A stretch of 64,000 nucleotides of DNA. Origin: Nymphaea colorata. Taxonomy: Eukaryota; Streptophyta; Magnoliopsida; Nymphaeales; Nymphaeaceae. The translations under genes and the position numbers were made by a program. The notes beneath the pieces are model-generated. The model was given only the letters and a program-made list of their open reading frames with translations. It did no database searches and had not been told where the DNA came from. This document shows positions 1 to 11,234 of the stretch, in pieces. Location: assembly GCF_008831285.2 (NCBI RefSeq), contig NC_045142.1, positions 4,347,501 to 4,411,500 of the forward strand, in the 5' to 3' direction. Numbering within the stretch: the stretch's first letter is position 1; each line of letters begins with the position of its first letter.

Positions 1-131
1 CAGTTGTTGGTCATTTCTAAAATTGAACCCGATTTGATTTGATTTCTTAATCAGATATTAATTTCTTTTTCATATCTAATTTTCCCGAAATGGTTCTGTC
101 AGGATCCAAATCTGATACATTGGCATCCTAA
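1..131 (-). repeat. Family 1 inverted-repeat element, cut by window edge
   Basis: The right end reads as the reverse complement of the family 1 start: it finishes with ATACATTGGCATCCTA, matching the GATGTCAAT terminus seen at 24897 and 61316. The internal phrase TTTCTTAATCAGATATTAAT is shared with the copies at 28482, 48010 and 60867. The rest lies outside the window. Confidence 0.55.
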
Positions 132-278
132 ATACAAGGATAACACAGATCTTGCCTATGTGGGAATTAGATTTGGTTTGATAAATTTCGATCCAAGTGA
201 GAGAGAGATAGAGAGAGGACCATGTACAAGAACTAAGGTCATGACAGGTGCAATCGGCCACACTGTCAACCTTTCTTG

Positions 279-532
279 ATGTCAATGGATCCAATTCGAA
301 TTGGATGTACCCTTTACTATACTCCTAATTTTATCTGGTATTCACATGTTTGGATTCAAATTATGATTTGAATGCGAATGAAAAAAAATGTCAAATACCA
401 TATACAAATCTGAATTTAAATTCAAAATTTGGATCTCACTTTTAAATTCAGACCTGAATCCTAACCTAGCTTTTAAATTTAAAGCAATTTGGTCGAATAT
501 CTGATCGGAATCTGATTCATTAACATCTCTAG
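279..532 (+). repeat. Family 1 inverted-repeat element, short copy
   Basis: It starts TGATGTCAATGGATCC and ends GATTCATTAACATCTCTAG, so the two ends are imperfect inverted copies of each other. The body is AT-rich and repeats words such as GATTTGAAT and AAATTTGAA. At about 254 bp it is shorter than the 420-450 bp copies elsewhere in the window. No coding capacity is seen, so it is probably a non-autonomous DNA element. Confidence 0.55.
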
Positions 533-645
533 TCCTTGAAATTGGCTTACTCCTCCATTAGCTAAGATTCGTTGAGATGAAGCAGTTCTCCCGCACTATT
601 CTCATCCCCAAGATGGCTACGCGATTGAAGTAAGATGTGTTTTCG

Positions 646-681
<36 letters not shown>

Positions 682-2781
682 AATTTTATTAAACAGATGT
701 AATTTTTTTTTCTAATATTTTGGTCCCATACCCAATCTGAATGACCTCTGTAGTCTGGTCTAAATATTTTCATAAATTTCGCCATTCTTTGGCTCATATT
801 TGTAACTAGTTTTTGTATGAGCATAAATCTTATCACCCATTTAGTGAATTTTCCAATCAGTTTAATGATTTAGTTTAAACAAGTTATAAATCGACAAAAA
901 AAATATCATCACGCAACTAGAAAATAATGACGAAAAAATAACAACACATGAGACCCTTGCATCAATTTATCCAATTCCAATCAGCCAAGTTAAGGCGAGG
1001 CTTACAATGAAGCGTGTCCAAAACAAGCGTACCCTGTTCTATTGGACTGTCCCAACTGCTTTTCTTCCCTTCCCTCACTTAGTGCAAACACCCAAAAAAT
1101 GTCTTTCACTTAAAACTTTTTCTTATTTCATCAAACACACCTAAGAGATGGTGAAAAACCTCTTTCATACCAATGAGAACTTTCCCTTTTACTCTAAGTC
1201 ACCAGACTCTTCTATTTTACTGCTGCATCGGAGTCCGCATCGAGTCGGGTGCGCACCAGACATGGGTGTGGCTTCGACTCACACCTGAGCCTGAGCCCAG
1301 TTAAAATGTCATATTACTAAATTATTTATATAATATATGTTGTTTTGATATTTTCCTATGCAATACAATTATTTAAGTATGTTATATACATTAATAACTA
1401 AATTGTAATAATATGATCATTTTGATATATATATAATAAATTAAAAAATAATAATAATAATAAAATACCATCGCTGCATCGTCGCACTTGAATTTTTTGA
1501 GATGTTCCATTCCGGCACTCGCACCCGCATCTGTGCACCCTGCACTATGGCGCGACATAGCTTTTACTGAAGTATCCCCCCACAACAGGGGACATATCAA
1601 AAATTTTTTTGATTGAGGGACACTCAAGTCACTAGCCCAAGCTTGACGTGGGCGTCATATGTAATTTTTAATTCATCACAATGTCACTTTGAGATTTTCC
1701 AATGAAATTTTTGAATGGGATGGTATGGGTAGTGGCCTACACCAGCCGCCGTGTATCTCCGCCACGCCGGGGCGGAGCCATCAAACTTTTCTATGGGGCA
1801 TTAAGTATATTGTTAACAACCAAGTTCACCTAAGCCCATGGGACAGTGACCTGAGTCTCGTGGGGCTACTTCAGTGAGACACACGTCCGATAGAGACCCC
1901 ACCTATCTCCGGCCCTGCCGCCACTGCCTCAATGAAAGAAAGTGCTGTCAGTTCCATTATTTGTCATATATAATGCATGCAGCTCAACTAGTTGCATTGC
2001 ATGTGATCTTATGATCGGTTGGGTAGAGTCCAACTATGGACCATAAAAATAACAAATTTCTCGTGTTTTAGACTTGCATATCCATGGGAGGTGTTGTAGG
2101 TGGGTGGTGCCTTGGCTGTAATGCATGAAGCCACGGATCAAATCCCATGGTTGTGTACAATTGTGCAAAGTCTCCTACTCAATATAATATTCTTAGAAAT
2201 ACATGTTGTTATAACACATTTTTTAAAAGCGTCATGTTTCTATTTTGGTATTTTTTAAATTAAGATATTCTTCTTGCCAAACAGTCTCAAAAGGGAGTAT
2301 AGCAGGTTGTACATGTTAGACCCCTAACACAAGACAGTGTGTTCGAGAGTTTGTAATGACAATCATGCCCTCAATGATAAACCATAAGACGTTCGTCTAT
2401 AAGAAAAAAAAAGTGGAATCAAATAAATAATTTTATGTAAAATGACGAAAATACCCTTGTCCGAGCCTAAGATGAATTTGCGGTTGATGCTTCTTGTCTT
2501 TTTTTTTTTTCTCCTTTCTCAAAACTGGATTCTAGAGTAATATGTATAAATCATATTCTGCATATCGATATTTAAAAAGTCTATCTAATTGCACCCTGAT
2601 TTTCAATAGCTTTAATTATGCCTTTTACGTAGATTTGGTAGTAGCAAATGAATGGAATCAAAGATTATGGAAGTTCCTAGCCTTCTTATTTTTTCAAGTT
2701 TAAGCATTAAACTAGTCCTGCTATAACCCAGGATCAGTAGAAAAAGCAAGCAAATTGTGCTATGTCCTCTAGTTTTCATAG

Positions 2782-2809
2782 GCTGGTGTGGGCAGTTGCC
2801 CACACCAGC
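2782..2809. repeat. Perfect 13-bp hairpin in a family 3 element
   Basis: Two perfectly complementary 13-bp arms (GCTGGTGTGGGCA and TGCCCACACCAGC) are separated by only two bases. Diverged versions of the same hairpin occur near 4175-4195, 22660-22680, 23913-23932, 48935-48955 and 58592-58615. At 2782, 4155 and 48930 the hairpin is followed within about 150-220 bp by, or accompanied by, a CTAGCTCCGCC-like or CTAACTCCACC end, so it is part of a small mobile element and not a host terminator. Confidence 0.6.
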
Positions 2810-3753
2810 TTCCCAATTTTCTTCCATTTTTACATTAAAATCGTTTAATATTTACTTTGTCATATATGTAAGTGTCCTTTTAGGTATGAAAACCTTTGAA
2901 TCAGTGTCCTTCCAAAAAAATTTTCTAACTCCACCACTGATTGTGCATAATAGATATTGTATTTATTCAATTGTTATTTTATTGTCCTCAATGTTCAGCT
3001 GAAATTAGTTTCTAGCAACTTCATCAATAACCTGGTTTTCGTCATCAATCAATAACAGGCCTAGGTAATTTTGGATCAGTTTCGATATAAAAAGTACTCA
3101 AGTATGCCTAAGTATCCACTTTGAATACTTGGGTGGGGGTGGCAGTGGTGCAGAGACCTTATTTAAGTACCTTATTGAAGTACGCATAATCGCATATGAC
3201 TTAGACAAAGGCATATATATTTTCTAATAATTTTTACTGGTAAAATTTTTGAAATTTTTACTTATAAGTTTTGCTGGTTTGAAGCTCCTTCAACAAGATT
3301 CGGACTACATCAAATGTGGTCACCATGTTTGAAAACCTACGTTTCAAGTTTATAGTTAAATTCTTCCATTAATCAACTGTCCTAACTTCTTCAGGCTTGC
3401 AAAAATTCCATTACATGTCAAAAAGACAAATTTATACCACTTTCTAAGTTTTTAGACATGAAATTGCATATGTGACAACATTTCTGATAAATCCTTAATA
3501 CACACACACACAGGCACACACACACCCATACTAACCTTTTTTTATCTATTCTTGAACATGAGATTAATTTAGGAACTTTATGTTTGCGACGGAAAAAAAA
3601 ATGCTACTGAAGGAGATGCCGCTGATGCCAGGCAGAGAAGGGACACCTTTATTGGCACAAAAGGAAAATATTCAAAATATGCTTTTGTAAAAGTGTCATG
3701 GAATTGGTTTGGGATGTGATTTAGATTCAGGCCTCTCCACATTGTGGGGGTGG

Positions 3754-4053
3754 GCATCGGGCTGGGTACCATCGGCTTGACTCAGCTGAGCCTCTAAAGT
3801 TGAATCTCTGGCCAGTGATAACTCATTTTTAATATTATTTTTAAAATATATACATATATATCATCATATATCTTTTGTTATTATTAATTATATTCATATA
3901 GTATTGTATTAAAAATATATTTTTATTCTAATCAAGATGGGTGGAGCCTTGTCTCGGGACCGAGTTGCAGGTAGTCGAGCTGGGTGGGGACTGCAGGCCG
4001 CGGCCTAGCATGGGCCTGACTTCATATCCGGTTGGGCCAGCCCAGCCCGATGC
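3754..4053. repeat. Small element with GCATCGGGCTGGG terminal inverted repeats
   Basis: The left end reads GCATCGGGCTGGG and the right end reads CCCAGCCCGATGC, its exact reverse complement. About 270 bp lie between, with a very AT-rich centre and GC-rich flanks. No open frame of note is present. It resembles a MITE; I could not fix the target-site duplication. Similar GC-flanked, AT-centred stretches occur near 23520-23640 and 55725-55965. Confidence 0.55.
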
Positions 4054-4675
4054 AGCCGAACCCTATCCACCACCAGTAGTTGTTAAGTTTTTACCTGGTA
4101 GCTTATGGATGATGTATGTTCAAGTTGGATAAAATATTCATGTGTTCGACCCTTTCATAGTGGCAAAGCTAGTTGCGGGGTTGTGTAGGCAGTTGCCCAT
4201 ACAGACTCAGCTAATTTATTTTATTTACATATTAGATCTTACACACAATTTAATTTATTACATATTGAGTGCAGTTTACATTTAAAAGTTCTTATATTAA
4301 ATAGTGTTTAACAACTACAAAGTTGTAGCTGATGTACTGTCCCTTCAAAAGTAAACAAGCAGTCACCTACTATGAAACTGGGTGACTTTTTAAAGCTTTC
4401 CAGCATTTTTTTTGCTAATAAAGGGAACCTTTTTTAATGTGTAATTTCAGCATATTCACAGCCAAACACTTTCATTATTTCTGGAGCCCAAAACTAAATG
4501 AAAGCTGCTTGGATGTTTCACAACTCTTAAAGGCTGCTGGAATTTTGTTGCCTCCTTAAATATATCACTTTCTATCTCCTTGCTCCATGCACTTGACCTC
4601 ACATTGAATCACAGATCATATCTTGGCTGGTCAGATTTGTGATTTTGATTGAACTTGGGTCTTTTCTTTCAATCC

Positions 4676-4776
<101 letters not shown>

Positions 4777-5730
4777 TCCAGCTATCTAGAGTCATTCAAC
4801 CATCTAATCAATACCGTCTATCTAAAGTAGATGAATGATTGAGAGAAAACTGAAAAGAAAAAAGTATAAACTAATATATATATATATATATATATAGTCT
4901 CTCTCCTTTGACAGAGTCAAAACTGATCATATCTAGACTTTTATTAAAACATTCCTAGAAATTCAGTGACCTAAGAGCATAGCAATATCTGCTGGAAAAT
5001 CGGAAGAGGCAGGACAAAATTCCAACCTCACTGCCCACACTTTTTAATCAAGTTTATAAGCCCAGCAAGTGGGACATATGCAGTGGAGGATTTAGGTGTA
5101 GGCTTGTATAAAAGTTTTTATTCCACCCCCTTAAAAGTGATATTCGGAAAATATAGTTCGCCTTCGGTAAACATTTTAGAGGATATAGTTCGGCTCCTAT
5201 TCCCTAAGAAAAATTCCTGGCTCCTCCCTTGCCCGTTTCCTTTTTTATTGTCCTTCTGTATTAATATGCGGCCGATGGGGTCACAAATTGATGGGTCTGA
5301 TTTGGTACCAGCTTTGCGTCATTCTTTTGTCTGCAAAATCTGATTTCTACCCGATCTCGAACTTATTTAGCTGTCCCAAGTCTGTTCCATTTTCATCCTT
5401 GGGCAGATGCACCTTTCATGTCCTCTTAATTGACTGATAATGAGATGCACCTACTGCTACCAATATGTTGATGATTTTAAGTAAACATTCAAGCAGAAAT
5501 GATGTTGGCATGGAGCATCAAAATGCCCAAGAAAGGTCTGGATCATAATCGGATGCTTTCTTTATGGAAAGAAGAAAGAGAGCGGAAAAAAGGAAAAGAA
5601 AAATGAAGTTCACGTTCTACGTGGTCATCTCAATAAATACTGATGGCGACCATCTAACTTTCTTCTCACAACTAAAGAATTACATGTTCTACTCGGACAA
5701 AATTTTACGATGGCAGAAAGATCAGGATAG

Positions 5731-5915
5731 GGGTAGAGCCAGAAATTTTTCATGAGAAGGGCTGAATTAAAGTTTCTAAATTTTGACATGGACAGAAATA
5801 TTATTTTTCAGAAGTTTCATATAGGAGAAGTAATTTTTTTTAAAAATTTACTTCTCCTATATGAAACTTTTGAAAAATGATTTTAATTTTTTCTTTTTGA
5901 GGTAGGGCCAGGGCC
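5731..5915 (+). repeat. Family 2 element with internal 31-bp fold-back
   Basis: It starts GGGTAGAGCCAGAAATTTTT, as do the copies near 22998 (inverted) and 50955, and runs to a GAGGTAGGGCCAGGGCCC segment. Positions 5803-5833 and 5848-5878 are inverted copies matching at 30 of 31 bases around a 14-base spacer, so transcripts could fold into a long hairpin. Other family 2 copies in this window do not show this perfect fold-back, which suggests a local inverted duplication. Confidence 0.6.
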
Positions 5916-6455
5916 CTTGTGGGATGAAAATGGACAAGGCAGGGCTTAAGTTTTGGAGCTTTTCCAATGTGTGGTTGCTTCAAAAGATCCAAGCAAATCC
6001 GACAAAGTACTGCAAAGACCACTATGAAGCAATCCAATCTTATAGGACAGCTTTATGATATTGAAGCAACTTTCTATGCATATTTTCCCACTGTGGAGAC
6101 ATCTTTTCCATATCAAGTGCACAAACAAATCCAACTTAAGTGCCATTCAATAATGTAGACCATGCACAAGTAACATCAATGAGGTAATATGTGGCCCACA
6201 TCATTACTCCATTTGGTTTATACAGCTATGGTTGTTTAGAATTGACATAAATTTACTCCCTTTGGTTCATTTCTTCATCTTATTAGGCGCTTACTTGATT
6301 TGGTGCCTTTTAGACACCTTGGCACTAATGTGATGTGGAGAAACAGGGCACAAGCAGGTACAACAGGAAACAAATGTTGTATGCCTAAGGCAAGAAACTA
6401 TAACTACACTCTAAGTTGAGTCCCATATTATTAGTTATATACAATGTTTGCATGG

Positions 6456-7848
6456 TCATCTCCCTTTTAGACTGAGTGAGCCGGCAAGCGACAAGGTCAA
6501 CCTCGGTACCAGTAGGCTCGAGTCCGGGTCACCGTAGTCCGTCTTGTGGTGATCACTGTCTAGCCTTGAGTTTCCTTGTGCGATTTGCTGGTCCAACCAG
6601 TTGATTATGTCGGAGAAGACGAGCCCAATGTTTTCCGGTGGCTCGCCGGAGGTCAGTGCATGCCACATCCCGGGATAAAGCCTTAGGGTCTTGTCTGTGC
6701 TTGATGCAGACTCATATAGGAGCTTGCTGACTGAAGGGTCAGTTACTTGGTCCTCCTGACCATGTACTACCAAGAAGGGCAGTGATACCTAAGCATACCC
6801 AAACAAGGTGAACGTATTCTTGTCATAAGGCAGTACATGGAAACTAAACCAACTTGCAGTTTGAGCTCTTAAATGTAGCAAGCAGCTTGAGAGAGAAAAG
6901 AAACACCCAGGTGGAAGGGGAGTGAAAGAGGTATGTGTGTGTATGTGTGTTGGTGCGTGCTTGATGGCCGAGAAAAAATTAAATATTTTAGTTTCTAGTT
7001 ATGCATCAACATTTACGAACTAGGCCAGGTCGGGCTGGGTCAGGTAACCAACATACTTCTCGATGTGGGTGCAGCTCAGTTCTTATAGGACTGGCTCGAG
7101 CTCGGGTCAGGCTTGGTCTAGTGGCATGACATAGATCTGGGTTCAAAGTTGCCTTATTTGTATGTTGATACCTCGGTAACTTTTACTTATTCCATTAAAG
7201 GAGCTCCTGAAAGTTTAAAAATTTAAACTATTAGTGCCCCTTAATTAGCTAGAAATTTCTGGCTCCGCCACTGGGCCTACGTGTCTAGGTCTTATAGCTC
7301 ATCGTCGCACCATTTTGACTGAATTTATTAACTGTTGGGGTTGGTGGGGCTTGACTAAGTTCAACAATGGAGTGGTTTTGGAGAAGGAATTGATGGAACA
7401 CTATTTGATATAAAGAGATGCAAGCATTTTTTTTTTTTTGAAAATTTAAACTGAAAAATTTATTTATATTCTATATCCAATGCCAACAAGGACGACCAAA
7501 ATCGATTGCGACAAGAAAAGTCAAGGATATACAACAATAACAATGACAATAAAAAAAAAAAAATATGTGGTGCATAATGTAGGAAAGTGCTTGAATTTCC
7601 CTTATATTTATATAGCAGAAAACAAGCTGGTAGCTTTGCTAGCACAGTTGTCCAAGCATTATGGAGTCAACATTGTAAAAATAAGTGCGTCATCTGTATT
7701 TATCTATGAAGAGATAAGATAAATCAATGCAAGTCAATCCTTGCAGTTAATGTGGTCAACAAGATATTCCTACCGCAATTTCTAAATTATGGAGTTATTC
7801 CAACAACAAATTTGAAAAAAAAAATACAGTAACAAATTATATTTGAAG

Positions 7849-7924
<76 letters not shown>

Positions 7925-10900
7925 AGTGAGGTGGGGGGGGGGGAGAGAGAGAGAGAGAGAGAGAGAGAAAAGAGACTTTTCTGGCTCATATGCGCCCCTA
8001 TATGTACGCTTAGATTGTCTCCAAACACGTTTTGTGGTATTTAATCATATGGATGAAACTAAATAACCATGAAAATCTGATGTATATGTGAGGTTTATGA
8101 TCGTTTTATGTTTAGTCTGAGCTTGCTTGTTTGAAAAATCATAATTTAGATGAGTCACCTTCTTGAAATCCAACTATATACGCGAATTCTACATGTCCAG
8201 CGCTATAGAATTAAAAAAAAAAGAAGCATGCGATTCATTGACATAGAGAACCGATTTTATAAGAATCTAAAGGGCAACCACTTTGAACTTTGTTGATAAC
8301 TTTATCAGGTAATATTCACATATAAACTTGGCAGGCAGGTGATAATCGTGTATATGTAAGAACACTTGAGTTGTATAAAGGATTTTACCTCATGGAGACT
8401 CTTCTCTATTTGCAAGCTAATCTTCAAGAGCTCATGCCCAGTCTTTAACCGAGGCCTTCCCTTGTAACAATATCGATTGGAACGAACCTGCAACTAAGGA
8501 AATCTTCATAAGAATCCGTTTCATCTGCAAGCCTAAGTTCTCCTAAGAAATAACTCAAATTCAATTCACGAAAAGGGGTTCCATTTCATCCACCTCTTCT
8601 CTTCTCTTTGGCTCTTTTATTGCTACATTTATGATGTTCTTAGTGGGGACAATCTTCCATGTAGGGATGATCTTGCATAGCTTCGCGGAAATGCTGATTA
8701 ACAAAGCATTCGGCTTCATGTCGTCGGCTATCTGGACATGTAAACAATCCCATCAGATTACTAAAATCAATTAATATAGTCCCGAAAGGTGTAGCACAAC
8801 CGGGCGCGGTAAGGTGACTCATGAAAAAAGGGTTTGAGTTCTAAATCCCCGTGATCATTGTCACACTCTGGCGCTACTCTCACAAACTACAAAACGGTGT
8901 TTGGCGTTCAAGAGGGGAGGTATGAATTTTTCATTAGTGGGGTCAAATTTTAATTTTAGTCTCGAAAGGTGTAGCACAACCGGGCGGCAAGGTGACTCAA
9001 GAAAAAAGGGTTTGAGTTCTAAATCCCCGTGATCATTGTCACACTCTAGTGCTACTCTCACAAACTACAAAACGGTGTTTGGCGTTCAAGAGGGGAGGTA
9101 GGAATTTTTCATTAGTGGGGTCAAATTATAATTTGAAAGTCGAAATATATTTTTTTTTCAAAATTTTTATATAGATAAAATGCTCTTTTTTTTTTAATTA
9201 CATGTAGAATTTGTGTTTTTGAATATTTGAATGGGAGATGGGCCATGGCTCCTGTCTGCCTCCATTGGCTCCACCCATACTGGTGCTACTCTCGAGTTGA
9301 AAGGTGTGATCATAAGTTCATGTAGATTTCAAAACTGCTCTGGACCCAGGGACAAAGCAAAGAAAAAAGGGTTTCAGCCACCCACTCGGCAATAGAGTTG
9401 GCAAACCCTTAAAGGTGGCTGCCATCACCACCGCCACCGTCACTATTGCCGTCACCGGCCGGGACCATGACCACCTACATTTTGGGTGCAATAACTACTA
9501 TCACAAACAAAGTAAAAGTTTGGAAGAATGTGACTTCCATTTATGCAGCGATTATACCTTGCACATGGGTGCAACCAGAATTGCACCATCCCAAAACGAA
9601 GGCTGCCTCTTGTGCACAAGAAGGGCGACTGCACCACCCATGGACTCGCCCAACAGGAACCTCTTCTTCTCCTTGTTCTCCTTCCTCTCTGCCAAAGCCA
9701 TGGCGCCGGAAAACTGATTAAAACTCAGTCACGCAGATCAGTCGAGATTAATCGATTTACGGTGTTGCTTACCGGCGACGGTCGCGAAGAAATCACAACA
9801 ATCACCAACAACTTGATCAAAACTAGAGACCAATCCCTGCAAGCCTGATGATTTTCCATGGCCCTCATAGTCTATTCCATACACCGCCAGCCCTGCTTCT
9901 GCTAACCTTATTGCAGTACCTACATTACATACCAATATGCAAAAACTTACTCTACATTTCTTTCTATATACATACATACATATACATACGTGCCTGTGCC
10001 TGTGAGTGGTAGAACTGCATCGTCTCTTTAACTTTTTAAAAAGCCAATTGCATCATTTCTTCAACTTTTTAAAAAGCAAAAGCCAATGTTGCCAGATGGT
10101 TCTATGAATCATTGCTAAAAACACTCAAACCATCAATAAAGTTCATACTACTTTTAATTTGTAGTCATATATATATAAGTATCCGTTATTTAGCTCATCA
10201 AAATTTTTAGTCCAGTTGCGTGACGCAAGTACCTTCATGACTGGGAAACAGGGGACTAATATAGTGAATAAAAAAAAATTTAATGAATGCAATATTCACC
10301 TGCTTCCGCTTCCTCTTATGTACACACATACGCAAATAGTAGCATAAATATATGCGTGCGTGCATGCTTATGCGCTTGTTTGCGTGTGTGTATAGACTGC
10401 GTGCGTGCCAAAATTTTTTCATAAAACAGAACAGAGAAAACCAGAGAGCACGTTACCTTTCATGGAGATGCTGCATTCCATAGCATAACCTGTAGTGTTT
10501 GAGATCAACATAAGAGAATGAGAAGCAATTCTGTCAAATTTGAAGCCGAAGAGGAGAGACAAAACAGAGGAGGGGATCACCATGGCAGAGAAAGACGAGG
10601 CCTCTGGGCTCCTGGTTTCTGGGCAGCCATCTGCAGGTGAAGAGCTTCAGCCCTCGCCGGTTGATGATGCATTCCTGACGATGGAGGTTGCGTTCAAGGA
10701 GTCAAAATTCAGTTGAAAAAAGAAAGCAAGAGTCGATGAAAGCAATTGAGAGTTCTGTTTTCTTGAGAAAGCTTGCCTCTTCGTATCTTACGTTCTCCGT
10801 CGTATCTGCCTGCAGAGAAACAGAAAGAAGTCTTGAATTGAGATCTTGGAAGAAGACCATTAAAGGGAAACGCAACTCTTAAACTGAAATGGGAGTTTCA

Positions 10901-10930
10901 AGGATTCATGGGGACCTGAAATATTACCAT
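6456..10930 (-). CDS. Monoacylglycerol lipase-like alpha/beta hydrolase, copy A (spliced, 9 exons)
   Basis: Predicted serine hydrolase of the plant monoacylglycerol lipase (MAGL) family, which releases a fatty acid from monoacylglycerol; some members act on lysophospholipids or other esters. Coding exons on the minus strand: 10928-10930, 10777-10809, 10581-10674, 10457-10489, 9773-9919, 9558-9688, 8594-8731, 8389-8487 and 6456-6788, giving 336 aa. Visible motifs are RRGLKLFTCRWLP, FLCHG (oxyanion-hole region), GIDYEGHGKSSG, the nucleophile elbow GESMGG (Ser119), HGQEDQVTDPSVSKLLY (Asp239) and GMWHAL (His269). The ATG is the last codon of exon 1. Intron 2 has a GC donor (AG|GCAAGC). The last exon runs about 19 codons longer than in copy B, with no recognised motif. 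No TATA box is obvious. The clade seems nearest the Arabidopsis MAGL6/7/8 type, which is also tandem; that is from memory. Exon junctions are inferred, not transcript-backed. Confidence 0.88.
7851..7968. repeat. Compound (AT)n(GT)n(GA)n microsatellite in intron 8 of copy A
   Basis: About 47 bp of AT dinucleotides run into about 26 bp of GT, then a G-rich step and about 25 bp of GA. It lies in the 1.6-kb intron between exons 8 and 9. Confidence 0.9.
8779..9137. repeat. 180-bp tandem duplication with a SINE-like head, in intron 6 of copy A
   Basis: Two copies (8779-8958 and 8959-9137) are nearly identical, with period 180. Each begins with a stretch resembling a tRNA-derived SINE head: GTGTAGCACAACCGGG resembles a box A and GGTTTGAGTTCTAAATCC resembles a box B. 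Each then continues into the start of a family 2 element (GGAATTTTTCATTAGTGGGG). The second copy leads on into the remainder of the family 2 element, ending GGCTCCACCC near 9277. Confidence 0.75.
9105..9277 (+). repeat. Family 2 element
   Basis: The segment from GGAATTTTTCATTAGTGGGG through an AAATTTTTATATAG-like centre to CATTGGCTCCACCC matches the layout of the copies at 5731 and 50950. It lies within intron 6 of lipase copy A. Confidence 0.5.
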
Positions 10931-11181
10931 TAGAATATGGGGAATGCTGGTTTTGTCGCCGTAACAGGAAGGCTGGAGAGGGAGAGGGAGAGGGAAGGAG
11001 AGCAGGGAGAGGAGGATGATATAAGTAGAAGATCAGAAGATGCCCTTAAGTAGTTGCCCTTACTGCAAGTATGGCTTACCAATTTTGAAATGACGCTACT
11101 TTCCTGTTTTTAGTTGTGACAACGCGTGCGGAGAACTGAATAAGGAGTATAAGGACGGTTAAGAAAGTACCTATCCGTGAG

Positions 11182-11182
<1 letters not shown>

Positions 11183-11229
<47 letters not shown>
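11183..11229. repeat. (AT)n microsatellite
   Basis: About 23 uninterrupted AT dinucleotides some 250 bp upstream of lipase copy A. Confidence 0.9.
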
Positions 11230-11234
<5 letters not shown>

